DNA from: Arthrobacter sp. OAP107
Lineage (GTDB): Bacteria; Actinomycetota; Actinomycetes; Actinomycetales; Micrococcaceae
Length of the DNA stretch: 64,000 nt
Reading direction: 5' to 3'
NCBI RefSeq assembly: GCF_040546765.1
Contig: NZ_JBEPOK010000001.1
Coordinates: forward strand, 4,650,001 to 4,714,000
A program made the position numbers and the translations under genes. Positions 43,521 through 51,503 of this stretch are shown one piece after another. The notes under the pieces are model-generated. The model had not been told where the DNA came from. It worked only from the letters and a program-made list of their open reading frames with translations, and did no database searches. The first letter of the stretch is position 1. Each line of letters begins with the position of its first letter.

Positions 43521-44453
43521 TTAGTTGGCTCCCGAGAATTCTTTGTGCCGGCTGATGATCCACCGGGCGATCATGTTGACGGCGAGGGTGATCACGAACA
43601 GGACCAGGCCCGCGGCGATCAGCGTGCTCACCTTGAGGCCGCTGGCCTCGGGGAAGTTCAGGGCGATCTCGGCGGCGATGGTCTGGTTGCCGGACTGGAT
43701 CAGGCTGCCGGTGAGAGCGCCGGAGGACAGCACCAGGGCCACGGCCATGGTCTCGCCCAGGGCGCGGCCGAGGCCCAGCATGACGGCGCTGATGATGCCG
43801 GGGCGGGCGAAGGGCAGCACCGACATCTTGATCATTTCCCAGCGTGTGGCGCCCAGCGCGAGGGCTGCTTCCTCGTGCAGTTTCGGGGTCTGGAGGAAGA
43901 TCTCGCGGGACAGCGAGGTGATGATGGGAATCACCATGACGGACAGCACGATGCCGGCGGTCAGGATGGTCTTGCCCGTGGCGGAGGCGGGACCGTGGAA
44001 GATCGGCAGCCAGCCCACGTTCGCAGCCAGCCAGCCGTAGGCGGGCGAAATCTGGGGGGCCAGAAAGGCCGCGCCCCAGGCGCCGTAGATGACGGAGGGG
44101 ATCGCGGCGAGCAGGTCCACCACGTAGCCGAGGCCGGATGCCAGGCCGCGCGGGGCGAAGTGCGAGATGAAGAGGGCGACGCCGATGGATACGGGCGTGG
44201 CGATGGCCAGCGCGATGATGGCGGCGATGAGGGTGCCGACGACGATCGGCCAGATGTAGGCGAAGAAGCCCTCGCCGCCCTGGATGTCCGCGGCGGGGGC
44301 GGTGAAGGCGGGAACCGCCTGGATGACGAGGAAGAGCGCCACCCCGAAAAGTACTGCAAGGATCAGGCAGCCTGCCGCGAGGGCCGCTCCGGAGAAGACT
44401 TTGTCCCCGGTGCGGCCGGCGCCTCGGGAACTGGTCAGGGAGGTGGTGGTCAT
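43521..44453 (-). CDS. pstC: Phosphate ABC transporter permease PstC
   Basis: 310 residues, six membrane segments. Motifs: IWPIVVGTLIAAIIALAIATPVSIGVALFISHF, VVDLLAAIPSVIYGAWGAAFLAP and LHEEAALALGATRWEMIKMSVLPFARPGIISAVMLGLGRALGETMAVALV, the EAA loop. Pairs with PstA to form the membrane channel. It lies 121 bases after pstS, separated by a hairpin. Confidence 0.95.
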   Translation of the reverse strand: MTTTSLTSSRGAGRTGDKVFSGAALAAGCLILAVLFGVALFLVIQAVPAFTAPAADIQGGEGFFAYIWPIVVGTLIAAIIALAIATPVSIGVALFISHFAPRGLASGLGYVVDLLAAIPSVIYGAWGAAFLAPQISPAYGWLAANVGWLPIFHGPASATGKTILTAGIVLSVMVIPIITSLSREIFLQTPKLHEEAALALGATRWEMIKMSVLPFARPGIISAVMLGLGRALGETMAVALVLSSGALTGSLIQSGNQTIAAEIALNFPEASGLKVSTLIAAGLVLFVITLAVNMIARWIISRHKEFSGAN

Positions 44454-44520
44454 ACCCGGCCCTTCGGTGTTGGTGGTGCAGAGATACGGATCGTGCTGTA
44501 ACCGCGCGTTACACGGCTAA

Positions 44521-44554
44521 GTTCCCCGCCCTGCCTGGCGGCTGGGCGGGGAAC
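44521..44554 (-). other. Hairpin between pstS and pstC
   Basis: GTTCCCCGCCC (44521-44531) pairs perfectly with GGGCGGGGAAC (44544-44554). Located just after the pstS stop; probably raises pstS mRNA stability or partly terminates, as commonly seen after binding-protein genes. Confidence 0.6.
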
Positions 44555-44574
44555 CTCGGCGTTCGGGTCAAACG

Positions 44575-45696
44575 TTACGACTTGACCTTGATGGCTTCGA
44601 TCGACTTGACGGCTTTCGCGGCCAGGGTGGCGGAGATCGGAGCCGACTTGGCGGACTCGGCCGCAGCCTTCTGGCCCTCTTCGGAAACTACGTACTTCTC
44701 GAAAGCCTTGACCAGGTCGACGGTTTCCTGCTTGTCGTAGGTGGAGCAGACGATGTGGTAGGAAACCAGGACCACCGGGTAGGCGCCAGCCTCGGTGGTG
44801 GTGCGGTCAAGCTTGATGGCACCGTCGGTGTCGGCGCGGCCTTCAACAGCCTTGCCGAGGTCGACTGCCTTGGAGGCGGCTTCCGGGGAGATCTTGACGA
44901 ACTCGGAACCGACCTTGATCTGGGCGACGCCCAGCTTGCCGCCGACGGCGGAGTCGTCAGCGTAGGTCACGGCACCGGGGGTGTCGGTGACCGTCTTGAC
45001 GACGCCGGACGTGCCCTTGGCGTTCTCACCCTTGAGGGATGCAGGCCAGATGCCGTCGGCCTTGTCCTTCCAGACATCGGCAGCGGCAGCGGAGAGGTAC
45101 TCAGTGAAGTTCTTGGTGGTGCCGGAGTCGTCAGAGCGGCTCACCGGGGTGACGGCGAGGTCCGGGAGCTTGGCGTCCGGGTTCAGGGCTGCGATGGCGG
45201 GGTCGTTCCACTTGGCGATTTCGCCGCGGAAGATCTTGGCAGCGGTGGGCGCGTCCAGCTTCAGCTCGGTGATGTCCGGCAGGTTGAACGCGATGGCGAT
45301 CGGCGAGATGTAGACGGGGATCTCGATGGCGCCCTCGGGGCCGCACACCTTCTTGGCGGAAGCCAGTTCCTCGTCCTTCAGGTAGGCATCCGAGCCGGCG
45401 AACTGTGCCGAACCGTCGAGGATTGCCTTGCGCCCGGCACCGGAGCCGTCCGGGGAGTACTGCACGGTGGCGCCCTGGTTGGCGGAGGCGAAGTTGGTCT
45501 TCCAGACGTCCATGGCCGCGCCCTGCGCGGAGGAGCCGATGCCGGTCAGGGTACCGGTGACCCGGGTGCCGGCGGCGGAGGCGCTGCCTGCCGGGGCGGT
45601 GTTCGTGGCGTTGTCTGAACCACAGGCGGTGAGCGCGAGTGCGCCAGCGGCGATAACAGCGATTGCCGCGTGGCGGCCGAAGCGGAGTGCCTTCAC
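44575..45696 (-). CDS. pstS: Phosphate-binding lipoprotein PstS
   Basis: 373 residues. Lipobox ALALTACGSD puts the lipid Cys at residue 25. The phosphate-binding blocks are visible: GIGSSAQGAAMDVW, YSPDGSGAGRKAI, QFAGSDAYLKDEEL and VSRSDDSGTTKNFTEYL. It captures phosphate outside the membrane for PstCAB. It is the first gene of the operon; a PHO-box-like array lies 95-139 bases upstream. Confidence 0.96.
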   Translation of the reverse strand: MKALRFGRHAAIAVIAAGALALTACGSDNATNTAPAGSASAAGTRVTGTLTGIGSSAQGAAMDVWKTNFASANQGATVQYSPDGSGAGRKAILDGSAQFAGSDAYLKDEELASAKKVCGPEGAIEIPVYISPIAIAFNLPDITELKLDAPTAAKIFRGEIAKWNDPAIAALNPDAKLPDLAVTPVSRSDDSGTTKNFTEYLSAAAADVWKDKADGIWPASLKGENAKGTSGVVKTVTDTPGAVTYADDSAVGGKLGVAQIKVGSEFVKISPEAASKAVDLGKAVEGRADTDGAIKLDRTTTEAGAYPVVLVSYHIVCSTYDKQETVDLVKAFEKYVVSEEGQKAAAESAKSAPISATLAAKAVKSIEAIKVKS

Positions 45697-45790
45697 TGGG
45701 TGTACCCCTTCCAGGGTTTTTCGATGCGGTGCGGACCGGAGACGTCCGAACGTGCGATGCGTACTTTTGTACCTTCACTGAAGTTATGGG

Positions 45791-45835
45791 CCGCAGGTAA
45801 CAAGTTTTGGGGTCGCAGGTGAACGCAGGGTTAAC
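45791..45835 (-). promoter_or_regulatory. PHO-box-like direct repeats before pstS
   Basis: On the minus strand GTTAACCCTGC (45835-45825) is followed directly by GTTCACCTGCG (45824-45814), two 11-base units; after 12 bases comes GTTACCTGCGG (45801-45791). GTTCACC units with 11-base period match the PhoP binding pattern known from Streptomyces, so phosphate control is likely. Confidence 0.65.
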
Positions 45836-45956
45836 GACGGCGGGCCATTGGCTTACACCTGCGGCGTCACCATTGCGTTGGATGCGCCGCAGTCGTAGTG
45901 AGCCCGCCACACCGTTCACAGCGCTAACAGCGGCCCCACATGGCACGATGGGGCTT

Positions 45957-46508
45957 ATGGAAACGTCAGGGCCGCTGGACGCCCGCCAGTTGGGTGCTGG
46001 ACGGCCGTCGGACGCCGATGTGGACCTGTACCGCAGGCTGAGTTCGGACATCACCGCCGGCGTCGCCGTGGTCTCCACCCGGTTGCGGAACAGGGACTAC
46101 GCGGCCACGGTGAGCGGCTTCCTCCCGGTTTCCTACGACCCGCCCACCATGCTGGTCAGCCTGTACGCGGAGTCCCGTATTGGCGAGGCCGTGGAGGAGG
46201 CGGGCACCTGGGCCCTCAGCGTGCTCTCTGGCAAGCACCAGGGCACGGCGACGTGGCTGGCCAGTCCGGGAACACCGCTGCACGGGCTGCTGGCGCAGGT
46301 CCCGTTCCGGCGCGGTCCGGCCACAGGAGCCGCCATCATCGACGGCTGCCTGGCCTTCTTCGAACTGCGCACCGTGTCGGTCCATGCTGCCGCCACCCAC
46401 CTCCTGGTCGTGGGCGAGGTGGTGGCCATGGGCAGCGGGGCGGAACCGTCCGAGGCTCCGGACCCGCTGGTGCATTTCGGCTCGGAGTTCCGCCGTCTGG
46501 CGCCGTGA
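45957..46508 (+). CDS. Flavin reductase domain protein
   Basis: 183 residues from ATG 45957. The FMN-binding split barrel is recognisable: LYRRLSSDITAGVAVVSTRLRNRDYAATVSGFLPVSYDPPTMLVSLYAES, then GTWALSVLSGKHQGTATWLA and VVGEVVAMGSG. Members supply reduced flavin to two-component monooxygenases or bind FMN. No partner oxygenase lies beside it. Ends before a strong hairpin, convergent with the membrane protein gene. Confidence 0.82.
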   Translation: METSGPLDARQLGAGRPSDADVDLYRRLSSDITAGVAVVSTRLRNRDYAATVSGFLPVSYDPPTMLVSLYAESRIGEAVEEAGTWALSVLSGKHQGTATWLASPGTPLHGLLAQVPFRRGPATGAAIIDGCLAFFELRTVSVHAAATHLLVVGEVVAMGSGAEPSEAPDPLVHFGSEFRRLAP

Positions 46509-46546
46509 ACCCGTTGGCACAGTAAAGCAGTCGGGCACAGTAATAA

Positions 46547-46583
46547 GGGTGCGCTCCGCCTGGAATCCCTGCGGAACGCACCC
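46547..46583. terminator. Terminator between convergent genes
   Basis: GGGTGCGCTCCGC (46547-46559) pairs with GCGGAACGCACCC (46571-46583) with one internal mismatch; flanks contain AATAA and CATTTG. It serves the flavin reductase gene and possibly the opposing gene. Confidence 0.65.
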
Positions 46584-46620
46584 TCATTTGTAACTCACCC
46601 TTATTTACGGGGTTGACCAG

Positions 46621-47364
46621 CTACTCGAGGTGGACCGGCTGCGCCGACCGGCCGGCCGCACCGGGCTGCCGGCCCCGAAGGAACCACGCCAACAGCACCG
46701 TCCCCAGGACGGCGATGGCGGTGGACACCATGGCCAGCCCGGGAACCGCCGGGAGGACAAGAAAGACGACGGCGGCTGCCACGGCCAGGGCGATGACGGT
46801 GGTCCGGGGCTGCTTCATTGAGACGATGGCCTGGACCAGCACGGCACCAAGGACCGCGGGCAGCACGTACAGCCGGGTCACGTTCATTACGGCGGGCGGG
46901 ATAACGCTGATGAGCCAGCTCCCCAGCAGGCCCACGAAAATGGCGAGCGAAGCCAGGTGGACGGCGGCCGCACCGCAGATCGCCACGACGGAAGCCAGCT
47001 GGCCGCGGCGGGTCCCCGGCTTGGCGCCGATGTTGGTCTGCGCGATCAGGGCGGCGGGCAGGAGCTTGTTGGAGATGTTGCCGATCATGAAGGCCTGGTA
47101 CATGGCGGCCGGTCCGAGGATGGGGTAATACGTCAGAGGCTCCACGATCCAGATGATCCCGAACGTGGCAGCGACGGCGGCGAAGGCGATCCAGAGCTGT
47201 GCGGGCGCGATGTCCAGCCCTCCGGCGAAGACGAGATACAGCGGGCCGGCCACGGAAACCAGCAGGCCCCCGATCATCGTGGCGCGTCCCCAGCGCGAGG
47301 TGGTGCGGTCAAACTCGGCCATGGCCTGGTCCGTGGCGGCGGGTGCGGTGCTGGTGGCTGTCAT
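46621..47364 (-). CDS. Multi-span membrane protein paired with DUF5058
   Basis: 247 residues with about six to seven hydrophobic segments. Notable blocks: FGIIWIVEPLTYYPILGPAAMYQAFMIGNISNKLLPAALIAQTNIGAKPGTRRG, where Pro, Tyr and Asn residues in a short hydrophobic run suggest a substrate path, and VIPPAVMNVTRLYVLPAVLGAVLVQ. The gene follows the DUF5058 gene by 78 bases on the same strand, and both are divergent from an amidase. I think the two form a two-part transporter, but no family function is established. AAGGA and AGGA both precede the ATG. Confidence 0.75.
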   Translation of the reverse strand: MTATSTAPAATDQAMAEFDRTTSRWGRATMIGGLLVSVAGPLYLVFAGGLDIAPAQLWIAFAAVAATFGIIWIVEPLTYYPILGPAAMYQAFMIGNISNKLLPAALIAQTNIGAKPGTRRGQLASVVAICGAAAVHLASLAIFVGLLGSWLISVIPPAVMNVTRLYVLPAVLGAVLVQAIVSMKQPRTTVIALAVAAAVVFLVLPAVPGLAMVSTAIAVLGTVLLAWFLRGRQPGAAGRSAQPVHLE

Positions 47365-47442
47365 GGTTCCTGTCCTTACTGAAGGGCTAACTGGAGGGGG
47401 GCTGGTGTGGGTGGGCCGGTCCGGGTTGTGCCGGATGCGGGG

Positions 47443-48177
47443 TCAGCCGGCGGACGTGAGAAAGGCCGCGCCAAGGGCGGCGACGATCGAGATGCCCAGG
47501 CCCCATTCCCGGAGCCAGCTCTTGCCGAGCGCCTTGGCCAGCAGCAGGGACAGCGCCATCACCGCGGCGGAAACGGCAAAGGTGACCATGTGAGTGCCGG
47601 ACTTTGGCAGCTCTGTGAAGCCCAGGCAGGCGAAGGCCCCGATGAGGGCGGCCGCGGGAACGATGGCCATGGCCGCCGGGTTGATCGCGCGTACCTTGGC
47701 GTCGCCGCGGCGGAGCAGCGGTGTAAGGATCAGCGTGGCGATCATCCACATGGCCCCGCCGATGCTCATGGCAAAGAACGCCACCGCGAAAACGCTTTGG
47801 GTGTAGCTCGCGTCGCCGAGCTTGGCTCCCAGGGTGCCTGCCGCGATGCCGGCTGCCGAGACGTCGTAGGCGGCGGAGCCGATGAGCCCGATCCGGGACA
47901 GCACGGCGGGTGCACCGAACAGTGCCAGCAGCGCGATGGCCACGAGCGAGACGGCGAGCGAGGGGCCGATCGCGGAGACAGCGCCTGACCGGAATGACGT
48001 CCTGATATCTCCTGGTGTCATCTGCACCGAGGGTGCTGCCCGCCGCACTGCCCGGAGGAAGATCAGCGACTGGACCACGATGACGCCGAAGACGCCTGCC
48101 ACGCAGAGCCAGAGGACGGGGGCGTTGGCAATTGCAACGATGTCAGCTGAACCGGTGGGGGCCAGGGGTGCGTGCAT
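47443..48177 (-). CDS. DUF5058 family membrane protein
   Basis: 244 residues with six to seven membrane segments. The start VAIANAPVLWLCVAGVFGVIVVQSLIFLRAV and the block SFRSGAVSAIGPSLAVSLVAIALLALFGAP, then RIGLIGSAAYDVSAAGIAAGTLG, match my memory of DUF5058. These proteins are often encoded with a second membrane protein and with an amidohydrolase or peptidase. Here the amidase is divergent, 283 bases away, so uptake of an amide or peptide-like compound is suggested. Confidence 0.78.
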   Translation of the reverse strand: MHAPLAPTGSADIVAIANAPVLWLCVAGVFGVIVVQSLIFLRAVRRAAPSVQMTPGDIRTSFRSGAVSAIGPSLAVSLVAIALLALFGAPAVLSRIGLIGSAAYDVSAAGIAAGTLGAKLGDASYTQSVFAVAFFAMSIGGAMWMIATLILTPLLRRGDAKVRAINPAAMAIVPAAALIGAFACLGFTELPKSGTHMVTFAVSAAVMALSLLLAKALGKSWLREWGLGISIVAALGAAFLTSAG

Positions 48178-48330
48178 GGGAGCCTCCTGTTTAGGGCCGC
48201 AGTGGGCCGGCGATGCTGATGCCGCGGGCAGGACCGCTGCGCTGCGGAATCTGGACCTCCGACCGGATCGGCCAGCAGGTTAGGAATACTGTCCGGGACG
48301 CCGGCCCGGGACGGCAAGGGATGGCGGAAT

Positions 48331-48348
48331 CGGCCAAAATTCTGGCCG
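48331..48348. promoter_or_regulatory. Inverted repeat in the amidase/DUF5058 divergent region
   Basis: CGGCCA-AAATTC-TGGCCG, a perfect 6-6-6 repeat, 112 bases before the amidase ATG and 153 before the DUF5058 ATG. It may be the site of a regulator such as the Lrp-type protein at 49914. Confidence 0.4.
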
Positions 48349-48460
48349 GATCAGTCATGCCGCGGTTTCGAGGGCCGATGCCTTCCACTCCCGCTCCCGG
48401 TCCTCCACACTTCAGGGAGGTACAACCTCGCACTCTTCAACCGCCGCCCGAAGGAGCACC

Positions 48461-49942
48461 ATGTCTGACGCCATCAGCGAACTTTCCGCCGTCGAGCTCA
48501 CCGCCGCCATCAGGAACAGGGAAATCTCGGCGCGGGAGGCCCTTGACTGCCACCTTGAACGCATTGCCGAGGTGAATCCCCGGCTCAACGCGGTGGTGAC
48601 CCTCGACGCCGAGGGTGCAGCGAAACTGGCAGCCCGCGCCGACGAACTCACGGCCTCCGGCGCCGAACTGCCGCCCCTGCACGGCCTGCCCCTGACCCAC
48701 AAGGACACCAACAACACCGCCGGAATGCGCACCACCCAGGGCTCGGTTGTACTGAAGGACTGCGTGCCGGCCAGGGACGACCTCATCATCGCCCGGCTCA
48801 AGGCCGCCGGTGTGATCAGCACGGGAAAGACCAACGTTCCCGAGTTCGGGGCAGGCTCCCACACGTTCAACGACCTCTTCGGCACCACCACCAATCCGTA
48901 CGCGCCAGCCCTCAGTGCAGGCGGAAGCAGCGGCGGGGTGGCCGCCGTCGTGGGTTCCCGTGTGCAGCCGATGGGTGACGGCAGCGACATGGGCGGCTCG
49001 CTGCGGATCCCCGCGTCCTTTTGCAACATCGTCGGATTCCGGCCGTCCCAGGCCGTCATTCCCATGCCATCCGATATCAACGCTTGGTCCTGGCTGGGGC
49101 GGACCGGCCCGATGGCCCGGACCGTGGAGGACATTGCACTGTTCATGTCGGTCACCGCCGGACGGGATCCGCGCGTGCCCCACCCGCAGGTGGTTGATCC
49201 GGCGGATTTCAGGGCCGGGCTGGAGACCGACATGCGCGGCGTCCGGATCGGCTGGTCACGGGACTTTGGCATCGGGGTTCCGGTGGAACCGGAAATCGCC
49301 GACCATCTGGAACGCCAGCTGGCGGTGTTTGAGGAACTGGGTGCAGTGGTGGAGGAGGCGTCCCCGGATTTCAGCGAGGCGGACCTTGTCTTCGGCAACA
49401 CGCGGGCGCTGGATTTCGCGGCCGGCCTGGGCGCCCTGGTCGCCGAATCCGGCGAGCTCATCAAGCCGGAGGTGCGGTGGAACGTCGGCAAGGGGCAGGC
49501 GCTCACCGCTGAGGACATCATTGCCACCAACGCCGCCCGCACCCGGCTTGAATACAGCGTCCAGGACTTCTTCGCGCGCTACGACATCTTTGCGGGCCCG
49601 TGCGCGCAGGTGCTGCCGTTCGATGCGTCCCTGCGCTACCCGCAGGAGATAGCCGGAGTCCCGTCCGAAACCTATCTGGACTGGATGCGGTCGGCGTGCC
49701 TGCTCTCGGCCACCGGCCTGCCGGTGCTGAGCCTGCCTACCGGGTTCGGCAGCTCCGGGCTGCCCATCGGGCTGCAGCTGGCCTCGAACCACTACACAGA
49801 CGTGCAGCTGCTGCGCTGGGCGAGGGCGTTCGAACTGCAGACCGGGTACGCCGCGGTGGCGCCGGATTTGGGTGAATCAACGCTGAGCGCGCCGGCCGCC
49901 GGACGCGGCGGACTCAGGCCGGTGTCCGGGCAGGGGGCATGA
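48461..49942 (+). CDS. Amidase (amidase signature family)
   Basis: 493 residues from ATG 48461 with GAAGGAG upstream. The Ser-cisSer-Lys triad is complete: Lys in LPLTHKDTNNTAG, the Gly/Ser block AGGSSGGVAAVVGS and the nucleophile Ser in GDGSDMGGSLRIPASFCNIVGFRPS. It hydrolyses a carboxamide to acid and ammonia in the cytosol. Divergent from the two-gene membrane pair and overlapping the convergent Lrp-type gene by 29 bases. Substrate unknown. Confidence 0.92.
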   Translation: MSDAISELSAVELTAAIRNREISAREALDCHLERIAEVNPRLNAVVTLDAEGAAKLAARADELTASGAELPPLHGLPLTHKDTNNTAGMRTTQGSVVLKDCVPARDDLIIARLKAAGVISTGKTNVPEFGAGSHTFNDLFGTTTNPYAPALSAGGSSGGVAAVVGSRVQPMGDGSDMGGSLRIPASFCNIVGFRPSQAVIPMPSDINAWSWLGRTGPMARTVEDIALFMSVTAGRDPRVPHPQVVDPADFRAGLETDMRGVRIGWSRDFGIGVPVEPEIADHLERQLAVFEELGAVVEEASPDFSEADLVFGNTRALDFAAGLGALVAESGELIKPEVRWNVGKGQALTAEDIIATNAARTRLEYSVQDFFARYDIFAGPCAQVLPFDASLRYPQEIAGVPSETYLDWMRSACLLSATGLPVLSLPTGFGSSGLPIGLQLASNHYTDVQLLRWARAFELQTGYAAVAPDLGESTLSAPAAGRGGLRPVSGQGA

Positions 49943-50879
49943 TGCGCCCACCGCGTTTGCGGGCATCCAGCAGTACGGACACGTCAACGGACGACGCCTG
50001 TGCCGCCCAGTCGGAAGCCGTTATCAGGCGGTACAGGGACTGCTGGTCGGGCACTGTCACGTCGGCCACGATCTGGTAGTCACCGGCGAGCGCTGCTGCG
50101 TAGCGCACCGTGGGCAGCTCGGCCAGGCTCTTGCCGAGCTGCTCCACCTGGTGCGGCGCGGCCCTGATCCACAGCAGCGCCTCGACGGCGAGCCCCAGGG
50201 CAGCCGGTTCCACCACGACGCGGGGCTGGACCTGGTTGTTGGCGAGCAGCCATTCGCAGCGCCGGCGGGCGGTTGCCTCCGAGACCCCGACGCGCCGGGC
50301 CAGCGCTTCGAAACTGATGCGTCCGTCCGCGCAGAGTGCCTCCACAAGCTCGGTGTCCTGGCGGTTCAAGGGCTGCCGCACCGCATATACGCCGGTGTCC
50401 GCGGCGACCGGCGAGCGCAGGGCGTCTGCCTGCTCCGCGGTGAGCATCTCCGGCCGCCAGCCCTGGATGGTCCGGAAGTACCGCAGCACCGGATAACTCA
50501 CGGAGTGCCGCAACCCGATGGTCGAGGGCAGCTCGTCGGAGAGGATGTCCCCCATCCTGTCCGGGTCCGTGAGGATCTCGGCCACGCAGTCTCCATTGCC
50601 GGTGACCGTGTAGACGAACGTGGTGTCGGAGCGCTGCGCGAGCGACTGCGCGGCAGCGCGGGCTGTTCCCGGGGTGCAGCGCATTTCCACCAGCATCGAC
50701 GCCGGATGCGGCCGCACGGCGGCGACGGCGACGGCGCCGGATTCCAGGAGCTGAGCCCCGCGGCGGGCCACGGTGCGCTCCGGCTCGCCCAGGACGGCGG
50801 CCATCTTGCGCCACGGGCAGCGGGGATCCAGCTGCAAGGCAGCCACAATCTGTCGTTCCAGTGAATCGAGCAGGATCAT
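49914..50879 (-). CDS. Lrp/AsnC family regulator with two tandem halves
   Basis: 321 residues, twice the usual Lrp length. Two HTH-plus-RAM units: the first HTH LDSLERQIVAALQLDPRCPWRKMAAVLGEPERTVARRGAQLLE with VYTVTGNGDCVAEILTD, the second NRQDTELVEALCADGRISFEALARRVGVSEATARRRCEWLL with AALAGDYQIVADVTVPD. Such duplicated forms occur in actinobacteria. ATG 50879 is chosen for GGAG upstream; a GTG two codons earlier is possible. It is convergent with the amidase, which it likely controls together with the membrane pair. Confidence 0.85.
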   Translation of the reverse strand: MILLDSLERQIVAALQLDPRCPWRKMAAVLGEPERTVARRGAQLLESGAVAVAAVRPHPASMLVEMRCTPGTARAAAQSLAQRSDTTFVYTVTGNGDCVAEILTDPDRMGDILSDELPSTIGLRHSVSYPVLRYFRTIQGWRPEMLTAEQADALRSPVAADTGVYAVRQPLNRQDTELVEALCADGRISFEALARRVGVSEATARRRCEWLLANNQVQPRVVVEPAALGLAVEALLWIRAAPHQVEQLGKSLAELPTVRYAAALAGDYQIVADVTVPDQQSLYRLITASDWAAQASSVDVSVLLDARKRGGRIMPPARTPA

Positions 50880-50911
50880 CCGCACTCCATCATCCGCATA
50901 CAGGCCTTCCT

Positions 50912-51457
50912 TCAGGGCTCCATTTCAGCATGAAACAGGGCCGCACTCCGGGGGACGGAGCGAAGGCGGGCCAGCAGCGTCGCGGCGAGGAACGCCGTCG
51001 TAATTTCCAGCACGACGACGGCGAGCAGGCCCCCGGCTCCTGAACCCAAAGTGACCGGCCCCACAGCGCCCGGCCCGAGGAGATCCCCGCCGGGCACCGC
51101 CCCGGTATGGGAGTGGCCGGACGCCCCTCCCCCGGAGAAGGCAGAGCCGCCCAGCAGCAGGACGGCGTGCAGGGCAGTCATGGCCAGGGCGCAGCCCATC
51201 ACCTGGCGCAGGGCCTTCTCCCTGCCGCCGCGCCACAGGTGCACGGCGCACGGCAGGCAGACCCCGACCATCGCGAGCATCACGGCGCCCAGCCACGGTC
51301 CGTGGTGGTTTCCGGCGACGAGCCACAGGTGCACCACACAGGACGCGGCGGTCACCAGCGAGACTGCGCGGGAGTGCAGGACACGGCGGCCGCCGGAGAA
51401 TGAGCTGGTGCCGGGGACGCGGCCGGCGGCGCGGCCCCATCCCGGCAGTGCGGTCAC
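50912..51457 (-). CDS. Hypothetical four-span membrane protein
   Basis: 181 residues from a GTG at 51457. Four hydrophobic segments (about 31-50, 55-76, 86-103 and 143-163). Between segments three and four is a glycine-rich loop with GASGHSHTG; a Cys lies in SCVVHLW and CLPCAVHLW, both followed by VHLW, suggesting an internal duplication and possible metal binding. It follows the amine oxidase by nine bases (once the frameshift is corrected), so it may be cotranscribed with it. Confidence 0.6.
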   Translation of the reverse strand: MTALPGWGRAAGRVPGTSSFSGGRRVLHSRAVSLVTAASCVVHLWLVAGNHHGPWLGAVMLAMVGVCLPCAVHLWRGGREKALRQVMGCALAMTALHAVLLLGGSAFSGGGASGHSHTGAVPGGDLLGPGAVGPVTLGSGAGGLLAVVVLEITTAFLAATLLARLRSVPRSAALFHAEMEP

Positions 51458-51503
51458 GGCGTGAGCCTAGCCGTGACACGGGGAATCGACGGACTCCCCG
51501 GCG

